From an uncultured Eubacteriales bacterium (lineage in GTDB: Bacteria > Bacillota > Clostridia > Oscillospirales > CAG-272): a stretch of 64,000 bases of DNA. The DNA lies in the NCBI GenBank assembly GCA_934446365.1, contig CAKSDZ010000002.1:310001-374000 (forward strand), written 5' to 3'. The position numbers and the translations under genes are program-made. Shown here piece by piece: positions 33,595-41,245 of this stretch; the first letter of the stretch is position 1; each line of letters starts with the position of its first letter. The notes below the pieces were generated by a model. That model saw only the letters and a list, made by a program, of their open reading frames with translations, searched no databases and was not told the origin of the DNA.

Positions 33595-33662
33595 AGACGG
33601 TCGGCTTCGGTATCATCCCCCGTTCCCCTGTGGTGCTCCACATTTCCGTCGGTTGCGGGAAA
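33591..33662 (-). promoter_or_regulatory. ZTP (pfl) riboswitch aptamer
   Basis: Read on the minus strand, the leader has the order of ZTP riboswitch elements: a CCGACGG segment, a P2-like hairpin TGTGG-AGCA-CCACA, then GGGGAAC, a short linker, and the 3' hairpin core GCCGACCGTCTGGGC that pairs back as a pseudoknot. This matches the pfl motif. Ligand ZMP/ZTP signals 10-formyl-THF shortage. The aptamer end overlaps the terminator at 33558-33594, giving an ON switch for the purine operon. Confidence 0.85.
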
Positions 33663-33682
33663 TCCTCTAAATTTACGACCTT

Positions 33683-33711
33683 ATTATATCGTTTTCTTCG
33701 TTTTTTGTCAA
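33683..33711 (-). promoter_or_regulatory. purine operon promoter
   Basis: TTGACA (complement of 33706-33711), 17-base spacer, TATAAT (complement of 33683-33688): a full consensus promoter, about 20 bases before the aptamer. Confidence 0.88.
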
Positions 33712-33791
33712 GAGTGAGATTGACGATATTTCCGGATTTATTTCCGGTTATCCTGTCAAATTATACAACTCCACAGCCGGAGAAGCGAAAA

Positions 33792-34892
33792 TCACCGTCC
33801 GCCCGCCGTAAGGATATCCGCGATCCGCTCCGAGGCGTGTCCGTCGCCATACGGATTTTCCGCATGTGCCATCCTCGCATATTCCGTGGGAGACGAGAGA
33901 AGCGTCTCACATGCCGACAGAATGGCGGCATCATCCGTTCCGACAAGCCTTGCAGTGCCCGCAGCAATTCCCTCCGGACGCTCCGTCGTATCGCGCATCA
34001 CAAGCACAGGAACACCGAGGGTGGGTGCCTCCTCCTGGGCGCCGCCGCTGTCCGTGAGAATGAAATACGCGCGCGCCATAAAATTGTGAAAATCGACGAC
34101 GTCGAGCGGCGGAATCAAAGCCGCGTTCGCACAGCCGTCGAAAGCCGCGTGCGCCGCCTCTCCGACCGCAGGGTTGGGATGCACGGGATAAACGAGAAAA
34201 ACGTCGGGATGCGCATCGCAAAGCGCCCGCACGGCGGAAAACATCCGCCGCATCGGAGTCCCGAGGCTTTCCCTGCGGTGCGCCGTCATGAGAAGCATGC
34301 GGCGTCCTGCCGCACGTTCCAGCACGGGATGCGTATAATCCGTCCTTACCGTCGTTTTCAGGGCGTCGGTCACGGTATTGCCCGTAACATAAATGCTCTC
34401 TTCCGGCTTTCCCTCCCGCAGAAGATTTTCCCTTGCGGACAGGGTCGGCGCAAAATGATAGGCGGCGAGCGACGCGACGGCCATGCGGTTGAATTCCTCC
34501 GGAAACGGCGCATAAAGGTCGCCTGTGCGCAGTCCCGCCTCCACATGTCCGACCGGAATTTTCAGATAATAGCAGGCAAGTGAGGCGGCAAACGCCGTCG
34601 TCGTGTCTCCGTGAACCAGAACGACATCGGGAGAGGCTTCCTCCAAAATCTTTTTCATGCCCGAAAGCACCGCACAGGTGACGTCGAACAGCGTCTGCCC
34701 CTCCTTCATGACCGCAAGGTCATAGTCCGGCACGACGCCGAAGATATGCAAAACGGAATCCAGCATCTCGCGGTGCTGCCCCGTCACGCAGACAAGCGTC
34801 TCGACCGTCCCCCTCTTTTTCAGCTCCAAAACGAGAGGACACATTTTGATTGCCTCCGGCCTTGTCCCGAAAACCAGCATCACCCTTTTCAA
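33792..34892 (-). CDS. wecB: UDP-N-acetylglucosamine 2-epimerase (non-hydrolysing)
   Basis: The 366-residue protein starts M-K-R-V-M-L-V-F-G-T-R-P-E-A-I-K-M and has V-H-G-D-T-T-T-A, G-H-V-E-A-G-L-R-T, E-E-F-N-R and D-S-G-G-A-Q-E-E, the full signature of the family. It interconverts UDP-GlcNAc and UDP-ManNAc, a precursor of teichoic acid and capsule units. No ATG gives the conserved N-terminus; the start is a TTG at 34892. It is the last gene of the envelope operon, 80 bases before the purine promoter. Confidence 0.93.
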   Translation of the reverse strand: MKRVMLVFGTRPEAIKMCPLVLELKKRGTVETLVCVTGQHREMLDSVLHIFGVVPDYDLAVMKEGQTLFDVTCAVLSGMKKILEEASPDVVLVHGDTTTAFAASLACYYLKIPVGHVEAGLRTGDLYAPFPEEFNRMAVASLAAYHFAPTLSARENLLREGKPEESIYVTGNTVTDALKTTVRTDYTHPVLERAAGRRMLLMTAHRRESLGTPMRRMFSAVRALCDAHPDVFLVYPVHPNPAVGEAAHAAFDGCANAALIPPLDVVDFHNFMARAYFILTDSGGAQEEAPTLGVPVLVMRDTTERPEGIAAGTARLVGTDDAAILSACETLLSSPTEYARMAHAENPYGDGHASERIADILTAGGR

Positions 34893-34971
34893 ATCCGCCG
34901 CCGCCTTTCCCGCAAAACATTCTTAAAAAGTATACGCAAAAAAAGGAAATTTTATCCGTTCCCCCATAATT

Positions 34972-36147
34972 TTACCACAGCCGCTTCGTTTTTGCAATAC
35001 AGTCGGCGATCGCTTCCACATTCCGCGCGCGGTTATGCCCGTCGCGAAGCGGAAAAAATTCCGCGGCGCGCGCTTTGTATTCCGCTTTCATGTGGAAATC
35101 GTTTCGGATTATATCCGCAAGGATTTGCCGCAGCTCCGCCTCGTCCCGCGCGAGAGGACCGAAGCCGTCCCGTTCCCTGTCAAAATATCCGGCGGGATAA
35201 TTCGGAAGCATAAGACCTTCCATGGCGAGATAGACGACCGGACGCTCCCCATAAGCAAAATCGAACATGACGCTCGAAAAATCCGTGATGAGCGCCGCAC
35301 AGGCGCGCACGGCGGCGCCGATATCCTCCATACAGACGGAAATCCTGTCTCCCGAAGCATGAAAAAAATGCGAAAACTTCCGCATCTCGGGATGCGGCGC
35401 AAATACAAGCCGCACGTTTTCCTTTTCCAGCAAAGCCGAAAGCTCCTTGTCCGACAGGATCCGCCGAAGCGCCGAGAAATATCCGGTTTTTGCGAAATCC
35501 GCCGGAGAAAGAGCGGACAGCGTCTCTCGCCATGTCGGCATAAACAAAATCGCGCGCTCCGGAACGGACGCATGCAGCGCATCGTATCGCGCAAGACCGA
35601 GATACCGCACCGCGCCCTCCGGATAACCGAAACGGCTTTTTACGAATTCATATTCCGGCGCGGCGCCGCAGACAAAGAGATCGACCGACGTATGTTTCGC
35701 ATACAGCGCGGGAATGTCGTCTTTGGTTACGCCGTGCTGGAGGAAAACGGAAATCCCCGGCGCACGCAGGAACCGTTTTCCCGCACGCGAGGCAAACAAC
35801 GCCGTATCCGGAGACGCGCCGAGGATATGGGTGCTGATCTTTGCCGTCGGCAGGAAATAATAAAATGCATGGCGCAGAGAGCCTTTTTTCAAAATCCTGC
35901 CCGTCCCTTCGACCTTTTCCCGGCATACGGCGTTTTTGTCAAGGATATAATATGCCTTTCTTTCCGGATGCCGCTCCCGTACATAGCGGAAAAGCGCCCA
36001 TGCGTTGTCGCAGGCATCGCAGCCCCGCTCCGAAAAAAGCCATATATCCGCAAAGCGCTTCCGAAAGAGAAGCATGCCGCATACCGCTTTTACCGCGGCG
36101 TAAAGCAAAAAACGGACGGCCATTGCCGCACGGCGGCGCTTATTCAA
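34972..36147 (-). CDS. CDP-glycerol glycerophosphotransferase-family protein (TagF-like)
   Basis: The 391-residue protein has the C-terminal polymer-transferase domain of the CDP-glycerol glycerophosphotransferase family: V-F-L-Q-H-G-V-T-K, L-F-M-P-T-W-R-E-T, F-A-P-H-P-E-M, L-I-T-D-F-S-S-V-M-F-D-F-A-Y and R-D-G. A basic, partly hydrophobic N-terminus (about 1-30) suggests membrane association. Members transfer glycerol- or ribitol-phosphate, or related units, to wall polymers. The likely start is a TTG at 36147 overlapping the acyltransferase stop, with an AAGGGA site. Confidence 0.85.
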   Translation of the reverse strand: MNKRRRAAMAVRFLLYAAVKAVCGMLLFRKRFADIWLFSERGCDACDNAWALFRYVRERHPERKAYYILDKNAVCREKVEGTGRILKKGSLRHAFYYFLPTAKISTHILGASPDTALFASRAGKRFLRAPGISVFLQHGVTKDDIPALYAKHTSVDLFVCGAAPEYEFVKSRFGYPEGAVRYLGLARYDALHASVPERAILFMPTWRETLSALSPADFAKTGYFSALRRILSDKELSALLEKENVRLVFAPHPEMRKFSHFFHASGDRISVCMEDIGAAVRACAALITDFSSVMFDFAYGERPVVYLAMEGLMLPNYPAGYFDRERDGFGPLARDEAELRQILADIIRNDFHMKAEYKARAAEFFPLRDGHNRARNVEAIADCIAKTKRLW

Positions 36148-36688
36148 GGGGAGCTTCTCCCTTGAGATTTCCTCTCATGCCGACGACCCGTGCGGGATTA
36201 CCCTGCGCCACCGCCATAGGAGGGATTTTTCCGCGGACAACGCTTCCCGCTCCAATCACGGCGCCGTTTCCGATATCGGCGCCGGGCAAAATCGTGACGC
36301 GGGCACCAATCCAGACGTCGTCGCCAATCCGAACGGGCTTCCGTTCCCCTCTGCCCTGCACGCAGATCGGCACATCCGTTCTGTCGTATCGGTGATTGCG
36401 GGTAAAAACGGCGCAATCCGGTCCCATCATGACAAAATCTCCGATTTCGGTTCCCTCCTCGATATAGGCGCGGATTCCGATCGACGAGCAGTCCCCAAGC
36501 CTTATATCGGATGCGAATCGGGCGCCCTTCTCGATATTCACCTCATGTCCGCAGGACGTCAGAATCAGCCGCGCGCACAGCGCGCGCAGGCGTCTCTGTC
36601 CTATCCTGCATCTCGAATAGGAGCTCGGCAGATGCGACGCCGCGGCATACAGACCTCTGCCGACGGCACGGGAAAAACGACTTTTCAT
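36140..36688 (-). CDS. left-handed beta-helix acyltransferase (hexapeptide repeat)
   Basis: The 182-residue protein shows hexapeptide-repeat turns (V-N-I-E-K-G-A, I-R-L-G-D, I-G-D-D-V-W-I-G-A-R-V-T-I, G-A-D-I-G-N-G-A-V-I-G-A-G-S-V-V) and a His in R-N-H-R-Y, the pattern of WcaF/maltose O-acetyltransferase-like enzymes. It probably acetylates a surface sugar. The ATG at 36688 has a GGAGG site; an upstream extension would be a non-conserved hydrophobic stretch. Confidence 0.87.
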   Translation of the reverse strand: MKSRFSRAVGRGLYAAASHLPSSYSRCRIGQRRLRALCARLILTSCGHEVNIEKGARFASDIRLGDCSSIGIRAYIEEGTEIGDFVMMGPDCAVFTRNHRYDRTDVPICVQGRGERKPVRIGDDVWIGARVTILPGADIGNGAVIGAGSVVRGKIPPMAVAQGNPARVVGMRGNLKGEAPLE

Positions 36689-36817
36689 TTGTAACACAAC
36701 CTCCGGGGAATTTGATATCAGAAGCAGCACGCAGCCGCGGAAAAGTATGACGAAGAAGGCGCTGTTCTTTTCAGAAAACAGACCCAATTATAGAGCAAAC
36801 AAAATCGGCCGCTGTTT

Positions 36818-38116
36818 CTATCCGTCATCGGGGAAGCGGGCAAGCCCCGCCGAAGCATACAAAGCAAAAACAAGAGGAAACAGCGCGGAAAGCGAGCACG
36901 CCGCGGGAACCGCGCACGACATAAGAGCGGCAATCGACGCGGGGATCTTCCCTTTTTTCCGCAGAGTGAGGCCGATTCCGCGAACGAAAAAGCCGAACAG
37001 AGAAAAGGCCGGGATGCAGCCGACGATGCCGAGTCCGAAAACATATTGGAGCGCCGTAAAATGAACGTTCGTGCGAAAAAGTCCCACGCCGAACAGCAAG
37101 GCGCCCGCAGATGACATAAATGCGTTCCCCCATTCCTTTATCAAGGTCACGCGTCCGTTCGCGCCGGCAAGATCCGCCGACTGAAAACGGGAAACGGCGG
37201 TTTTTATAAGCTCCGGCAGAAAGACCGATACGGCGGCGAACGCGAAAACGGCAAAAAGAGAGAGAAAAATCAAGCATCTCACAAGCATCCGAGGCGTGCG
37301 CGCACAGGCGATCAGCTCACAAAGCAGCAGAACCGCGGCACATAAGAAAAAGGTGCGGGACAACCCGATCAATCCGAAAAAGCCGAGCGAAACGATAAAA
37401 AACAATGAGACAAAAATGTCACGGCGCTTTTCCTTCGCCTTTCCGGCCGCAAAAAGCCGGCGCAGAAGCTCCGCCTGCACGGCGATGCCGGAAAGGCAGG
37501 AAAAGCCGAGAAAATTCGGGTCGAGCGTCATCCGCATGCCGCCCGTACCGTAAACGTCGCCGAACCGGACGGCACCGGTCAAAATATCGGAAAAAGAGTT
37601 TTCTCCCGCACAGACAAACAGCGCACATATGCCCGAAATCAGCACCGACGCCGAATAAAGCTCCGCCATGCGCCGCAGCGGGACAGGAGAGCCGTCCGAG
37701 ACAAGCAGCATCAACAGCAGAATTTCCGCACAGAAAGCGAAATGGTACGTGCTCACATAACCGAGCGAGAAATTTTGGATAAACACATACGCGGCAAACA
37801 GCACCGAGCATACGGCACATGGAACGGAAATGCGGAAGCGCGCCGTATCCGACAGCGCGAGAAAAAGGAGCTTTCCGATCAGCAGCACCGTGATATAGTT
37901 GCCCGGCAGTCCCGCATAAAGCGGCATCAGAAAAAATACAAAAAGACGGGTTTCCTCCGCATCCAAGCAGACAAGCGCCGCACATACGACAAGCAGAAAG
38001 AGCATGCGGCTCACCGGAACAGACAGAACATCCCGGCAAAGGAGAAGCAGTCCGAGCCCCGCACAGAAAAGGGCAAGCCTGTCGCGGCGGAGCGGCCGGT
38101 CAAAAACATGTGTCAT
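36818..38116 (-). CDS. O-antigen ligase/polymerase-like membrane protein (Wzy type)
   Basis: The 432-residue polytopic protein has roughly ten hydrophobic segments, with a large central loop rich in Gly and Asn (about residues 185-210, T-L-D-P-N-F-L-G) resembling the periplasmic or external loop of O-antigen ligase-like polymerases. It could polymerise or ligate the polysaccharide repeat. The ATG at 38116 follows a GGAGG site and overlaps the glycosyltransferase stop. Confidence 0.75.
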   Translation of the reverse strand: MTHVFDRPLRRDRLALFCAGLGLLLLCRDVLSVPVSRMLFLLVVCAALVCLDAEETRLFVFFLMPLYAGLPGNYITVLLIGKLLFLALSDTARFRISVPCAVCSVLFAAYVFIQNFSLGYVSTYHFAFCAEILLLMLLVSDGSPVPLRRMAELYSASVLISGICALFVCAGENSFSDILTGAVRFGDVYGTGGMRMTLDPNFLGFSCLSGIAVQAELLRRLFAAGKAKEKRRDIFVSLFFIVSLGFFGLIGLSRTFFLCAAVLLLCELIACARTPRMLVRCLIFLSLFAVFAFAAVSVFLPELIKTAVSRFQSADLAGANGRVTLIKEWGNAFMSSAGALLFGVGLFRTNVHFTALQYVFGLGIVGCIPAFSLFGFFVRGIGLTLRKKGKIPASIAALMSCAVPAACSLSALFPLVFALYASAGLARFPDDG

Positions 38117-40319
38117 CCGCGTGTCCCTCCCCGCAGGCCTCCCGAAATGCGCGCACGGATGCCGCCGTTCGCTCCGCGTTCAGGCGGAGGAGTGAAGCCC
38201 TGTCCGTCGCGCAGCGCAGCTTTTCATAGATTTTCTCCGAAAGAAATTGCCGCAGCGCACCGGCAAGCGCGGCGTCGTCCGTGCCGCAGACCACCGCACG
38301 GCCGCCCGTAAGCTCGCCCACCGACGCAGTATCGGTCGCAAGAATCGGAAGTCCCAAATAACATGCCTCCTCCAGCACAAGCGGCGCCGCCTCGTGATAG
38401 GACGGCAGAAGCAGAAAATCCGAGCGCGCCATGTAGGCATACGGATTTTTCTTCTCACCGTGCAAAACGACGGTCCCCGCAAGTCCCAGCTCCGCGGCGG
38501 CGCTCTCAATCGCATGCCGGCACGGCCCGTCGCCTACGATATGCCACGAAAAAGCAAAGCCCTCGTCCCGCAGCCGCCGCATGATCGGAATGCAGCGCAG
38601 AAGCCCCTTTTCCGGCGAAAGCCGGCAGACGCTCAGAATCTTAGTGCGGCCGTCGCTCGGGAAATCCGTGACCGGCTCCGCCGCAAGCGCGAAAATCCTT
38701 TTCGCATCTATCACGTTGCGCACAACCGAAAGCGTTTCCTCCTCCCGCGGCAGCACGGACAGAAAACGCTCCGCCACCCCCTCCGATACGGCGCAGATTC
38801 TGTCAAAACGCCGCAGGAGCCGTCTGTTTGCCGCCGTGTTTCCACCGTATGCCGCAAAATCACAATGAATGAACGCGAGCCGGCGGGATGCCCGACAGCC
38901 GAAAAGCGCGAGCTCACAGGCGATTCCGCAGAAGCTGCGGGCTTCCGTCGGATGCGTGTAGGAAACGGCGACGTCATATTCCCCAAGCATTCCCCTCCGG
39001 CAAAGGGCAGCCAGCCGGAACGGAACCGTTTTCCCGAAAAGCTTGGCAAAGGCGGCGCCGAATATCCGGAAAATTCGGGCGGGAAAGGAAAGCGCTCCGA
39101 TTCCGGCAAGCGGCGTTTCGGTGGCACGCAGGATATCGTCCGGAGCCAAAACGGAAATATCCGCCGGGAGCCTTTCCCTGTCCGCGCCGCCGTCCGCAGC
39201 CAAAAGGGAAATATCATAGAGCCCGTGAATTTCCCACAGCAGCGCATACATCGCATTCGGAATCCCACCCGTGCGCGTATTTCCGACGATAAACAAAATT
39301 CTGCGCTTGGCGGGAGGATTTCCGGCGAGCCGCAAAAACCGCCGCCCGAGCGTTTGCCTATAACCGGCGGCATGATAATCATCCGCAAAGAGACGGCAGC
39401 TTATATCGCGCATACGGCGGGAATCCCACGCCGTTTCCATATCCCGCAGAACGGCGGAAACATCATGCAAATCAAACGGAAGCTTCACCTGTATGCCGTA
39501 ATCAAGCGACACGGCCCGACGGGCAAAATCCGCAAGCACGGGAGAATAGATGGGCGAAAGTCCGCATGCGGCATATACGGAAAGCTTGGTCGGGGTCGCG
39601 ACGCGGTTGACGGAATCCCCGCGGCGCAGAACAAAGCCGTACCGGACCGACGAAAGCGCATCCAAAAGCGCGTCGCCCCCGCGGTGCGAAATCTCATAAT
39701 TTTTTGCGCCGCTTTGCGTAAGAAGCCGTCCCGCCCCCGCCGTGTCCGCCGTGAATACAAAAAATTTTGTCCTGCATGGCGCATGCCGTTCAATCTCGGC
39801 ATAAAGCGCCGCCGTATCCGCAAAGCACTGCCACGCGGAAAGAGAGCCCACATAGGCGAACGTTCCCTCCTCCTTGGCGGCGAAAGCGCCGGCATAAGGC
39901 TTCGTCTCGGAAAAGCACGGCATGATAAAACTTTTGCCGGCGAGGGAAAGTCCATATTTCGTTTCATAATGGATAAGCATTTCGGAGGAAACGAGCAGCA
40001 GCAGGTCCGCGCGCTTCAAAACCAATCTTTCCACGAAAGAAAGCACGGCGCGGCGAAGCCGAGAATGGCGGCGCAAATAGGATTCCTCCGGCACGATGCC
40101 CTGCATCCACACAACATGCCTGCGATAGCCCGACAGCAGATATCGGACGGTGACAAGCGCTTCATTTGTCACAATATAGTCGTTTCGGGACGGTCTTTTG
40201 CAAAGTCTCCGGTCTTGTGCAAAAAATCCCGCCTCGCATACGGCCTCCCGAATGATCCGCATATAGGTTTCCGTGACGGCGGAGGGATGGCGGTCGTCAA
40301 AAAGAAAACGCGGCGTCAT
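38100..40319 (-). CDS. tandem GT4-type glycosyltransferase
   Basis: The 739-residue protein has two glycosyltransferase regions. The C-terminal half (about 370-739) is a clear GT4 domain with L-S-V-C-R-L-S-P-E-K-G-L and the E-x7-E pattern in P-S-Y-H-E-A-A-P-L-V-L-E-E-A. The N-terminal half (about 1-365) resembles a second GT-B-fold enzyme but lacks a clean E-x7-E motif and may be non-catalytic or divergent. The start is the ATG at 40319, overlapping the sugar transferase stop as ATGA. The fusion is consistent over its whole length, with no stop between halves. Confidence 0.8.
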   Translation of the reverse strand: MTPRFLFDDRHPSAVTETYMRIIREAVCEAGFFAQDRRLCKRPSRNDYIVTNEALVTVRYLLSGYRRHVVWMQGIVPEESYLRRHSRLRRAVLSFVERLVLKRADLLLLVSSEMLIHYETKYGLSLAGKSFIMPCFSETKPYAGAFAAKEEGTFAYVGSLSAWQCFADTAALYAEIERHAPCRTKFFVFTADTAGAGRLLTQSGAKNYEISHRGGDALLDALSSVRYGFVLRRGDSVNRVATPTKLSVYAACGLSPIYSPVLADFARRAVSLDYGIQVKLPFDLHDVSAVLRDMETAWDSRRMRDISCRLFADDYHAAGYRQTLGRRFLRLAGNPPAKRRILFIVGNTRTGGIPNAMYALLWEIHGLYDISLLAADGGADRERLPADISVLAPDDILRATETPLAGIGALSFPARIFRIFGAAFAKLFGKTVPFRLAALCRRGMLGEYDVAVSYTHPTEARSFCGIACELALFGCRASRRLAFIHCDFAAYGGNTAANRRLLRRFDRICAVSEGVAERFLSVLPREEETLSVVRNVIDAKRIFALAAEPVTDFPSDGRTKILSVCRLSPEKGLLRCIPIMRRLRDEGFAFSWHIVGDGPCRHAIESAAAELGLAGTVVLHGEKKNPYAYMARSDFLLLPSYHEAAPLVLEEACYLGLPILATDTASVGELTGGRAVVCGTDDAALAGALRQFLSEKIYEKLRCATDRASLLRLNAERTAASVRAFREACGEGHADDTCF

Positions 40320-40951
40320 CGGGCGCCTCTCGCCGTCAGAATCACGGGCACCGTCCGAATCAGGCACTGAATATCCAAAAGCACGGAGCGATCGTGTATA
40401 TATTTCATGTCGTAGAGCCATTTTTCCGCCGGCGTAAGATCGTATCCCCCGTTGATCTGTGCAAGTCCGGTAAGTCCCGGCCTCACGAGCAGGCGTTTTT
40501 CAAAGCCTTTCACGATTTTTCCAAACTCTCTGTAAAATACCGGCCGTTCGGGACGGGGACCGACAAAGCTCATATCCCCCACAAAAATATTCCAAAGCTG
40601 AGGAAGCTCATCCAGATGAAAGCGCCGGAGAAAGACGCCCACGCCCGTCCGTCTCGGATCCTCCCTTTCTGCCCATACGGGGCCGTCCCGCTCCGCATCG
40701 GGAACCATCGTGCGGAATTTTAAGAGCACAAAGGGCTTTCCAAAAAGGCCGAGCCTTTCCTGCTTATAGAAAACGGGACCCGCCGAATCCAGTTTCACGG
40801 CAAGCGCAATGACAAGGAGCGGTAAAAGCAGAAAAGCAAGGAGTATGAAAGAAAAAACAATATCAAATATTCTTTTGACACCGCTATAAATCGGTTTGGA
40901 AGCCCGACGGCCCATGTAAGCTTCGGAATTGCTTTTTTGTTTTATATTCAT
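40316..40951 (-). CDS. bacterial sugar transferase (polyprenyl-phosphate priming enzyme)
   Basis: The 211-residue protein has an N-terminal membrane helix (about 27-50) and the PglC/WcaJ-type core: K-R-I-F-D-I, F-Y-K-Q-E-R-L-G, L-K-F-R-T-M, the catalytic D-E pair in R-F-H-L-D-E-L-P-Q-L-W-N, and V-G-P-R-P-E-R. It transfers a sugar phosphate to undecaprenyl phosphate to begin a repeat unit. I start at 40951, ten bases after AGGAG; a longer form would begin at 40972. First gene of the envelope operon. Confidence 0.9.
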   Translation of the reverse strand: MNIKQKSNSEAYMGRRASKPIYSGVKRIFDIVFSFILLAFLLLPLLVIALAVKLDSAGPVFYKQERLGLFGKPFVLLKFRTMVPDAERDGPVWAEREDPRRTGVGVFLRRFHLDELPQLWNIFVGDMSFVGPRPERPVFYREFGKIVKGFEKRLLVRPGLTGLAQINGGYDLTPAEKWLYDMKYIHDRSVLLDIQCLIRTVPVILTARGAR

Positions 40952-40989
40952 CACATAAATACTCCTATTCATATGACGTTTGCATTTAA

Positions 40990-41018
40990 ATCATATCACA
41001 TAAAAAACTCCACGTCAA
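40990..41018 (-). promoter_or_regulatory. promoter of the envelope polysaccharide operon
   Basis: TTGACG (complement of 41013-41018), 17-base spacer, TATGAT (complement of 40990-40995). Confidence 0.75.
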
Positions 41019-41191
41019 TGATATATCACAAAATTTGTTTAAATTTATTCCAAAAATGAACTATATATTTCTTTTATATTGTATTTTTAAATTCATATTT
41101 TGTTATTTTTATATAGTTTAATCGGATATATGAATGCCGCCGCTCCCGAAAAACGGTCTACAAATAAAAACGGATATCCGAGTCAAAAGGA

Positions 41192-41234
41192 AAACCCGGC
41201 ACCGACGGGAATCCCATCGGTGCCGGGTTTTATA
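41192..41234. terminator. intrinsic terminator downstream of the ABC exporter operon
   Basis: A 14-bp stem (aaacccggcaccga / tcggtgccgggttt, 41192-41205 and 41217-41230) with A/T tails on both sides. Confidence 0.88.
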
Positions 41235-41245
41235 AAAGCAATTTA

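Larger units (their letters stand above)
40952..41245. other. AT-rich intergenic region
   Basis: No gene seen. It contains the envelope operon promoter (40990-41018), an AT-rich stretch with no clear features at about 41020-41130, and the bidirectional terminator 41192-41234. Confidence 0.6.
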
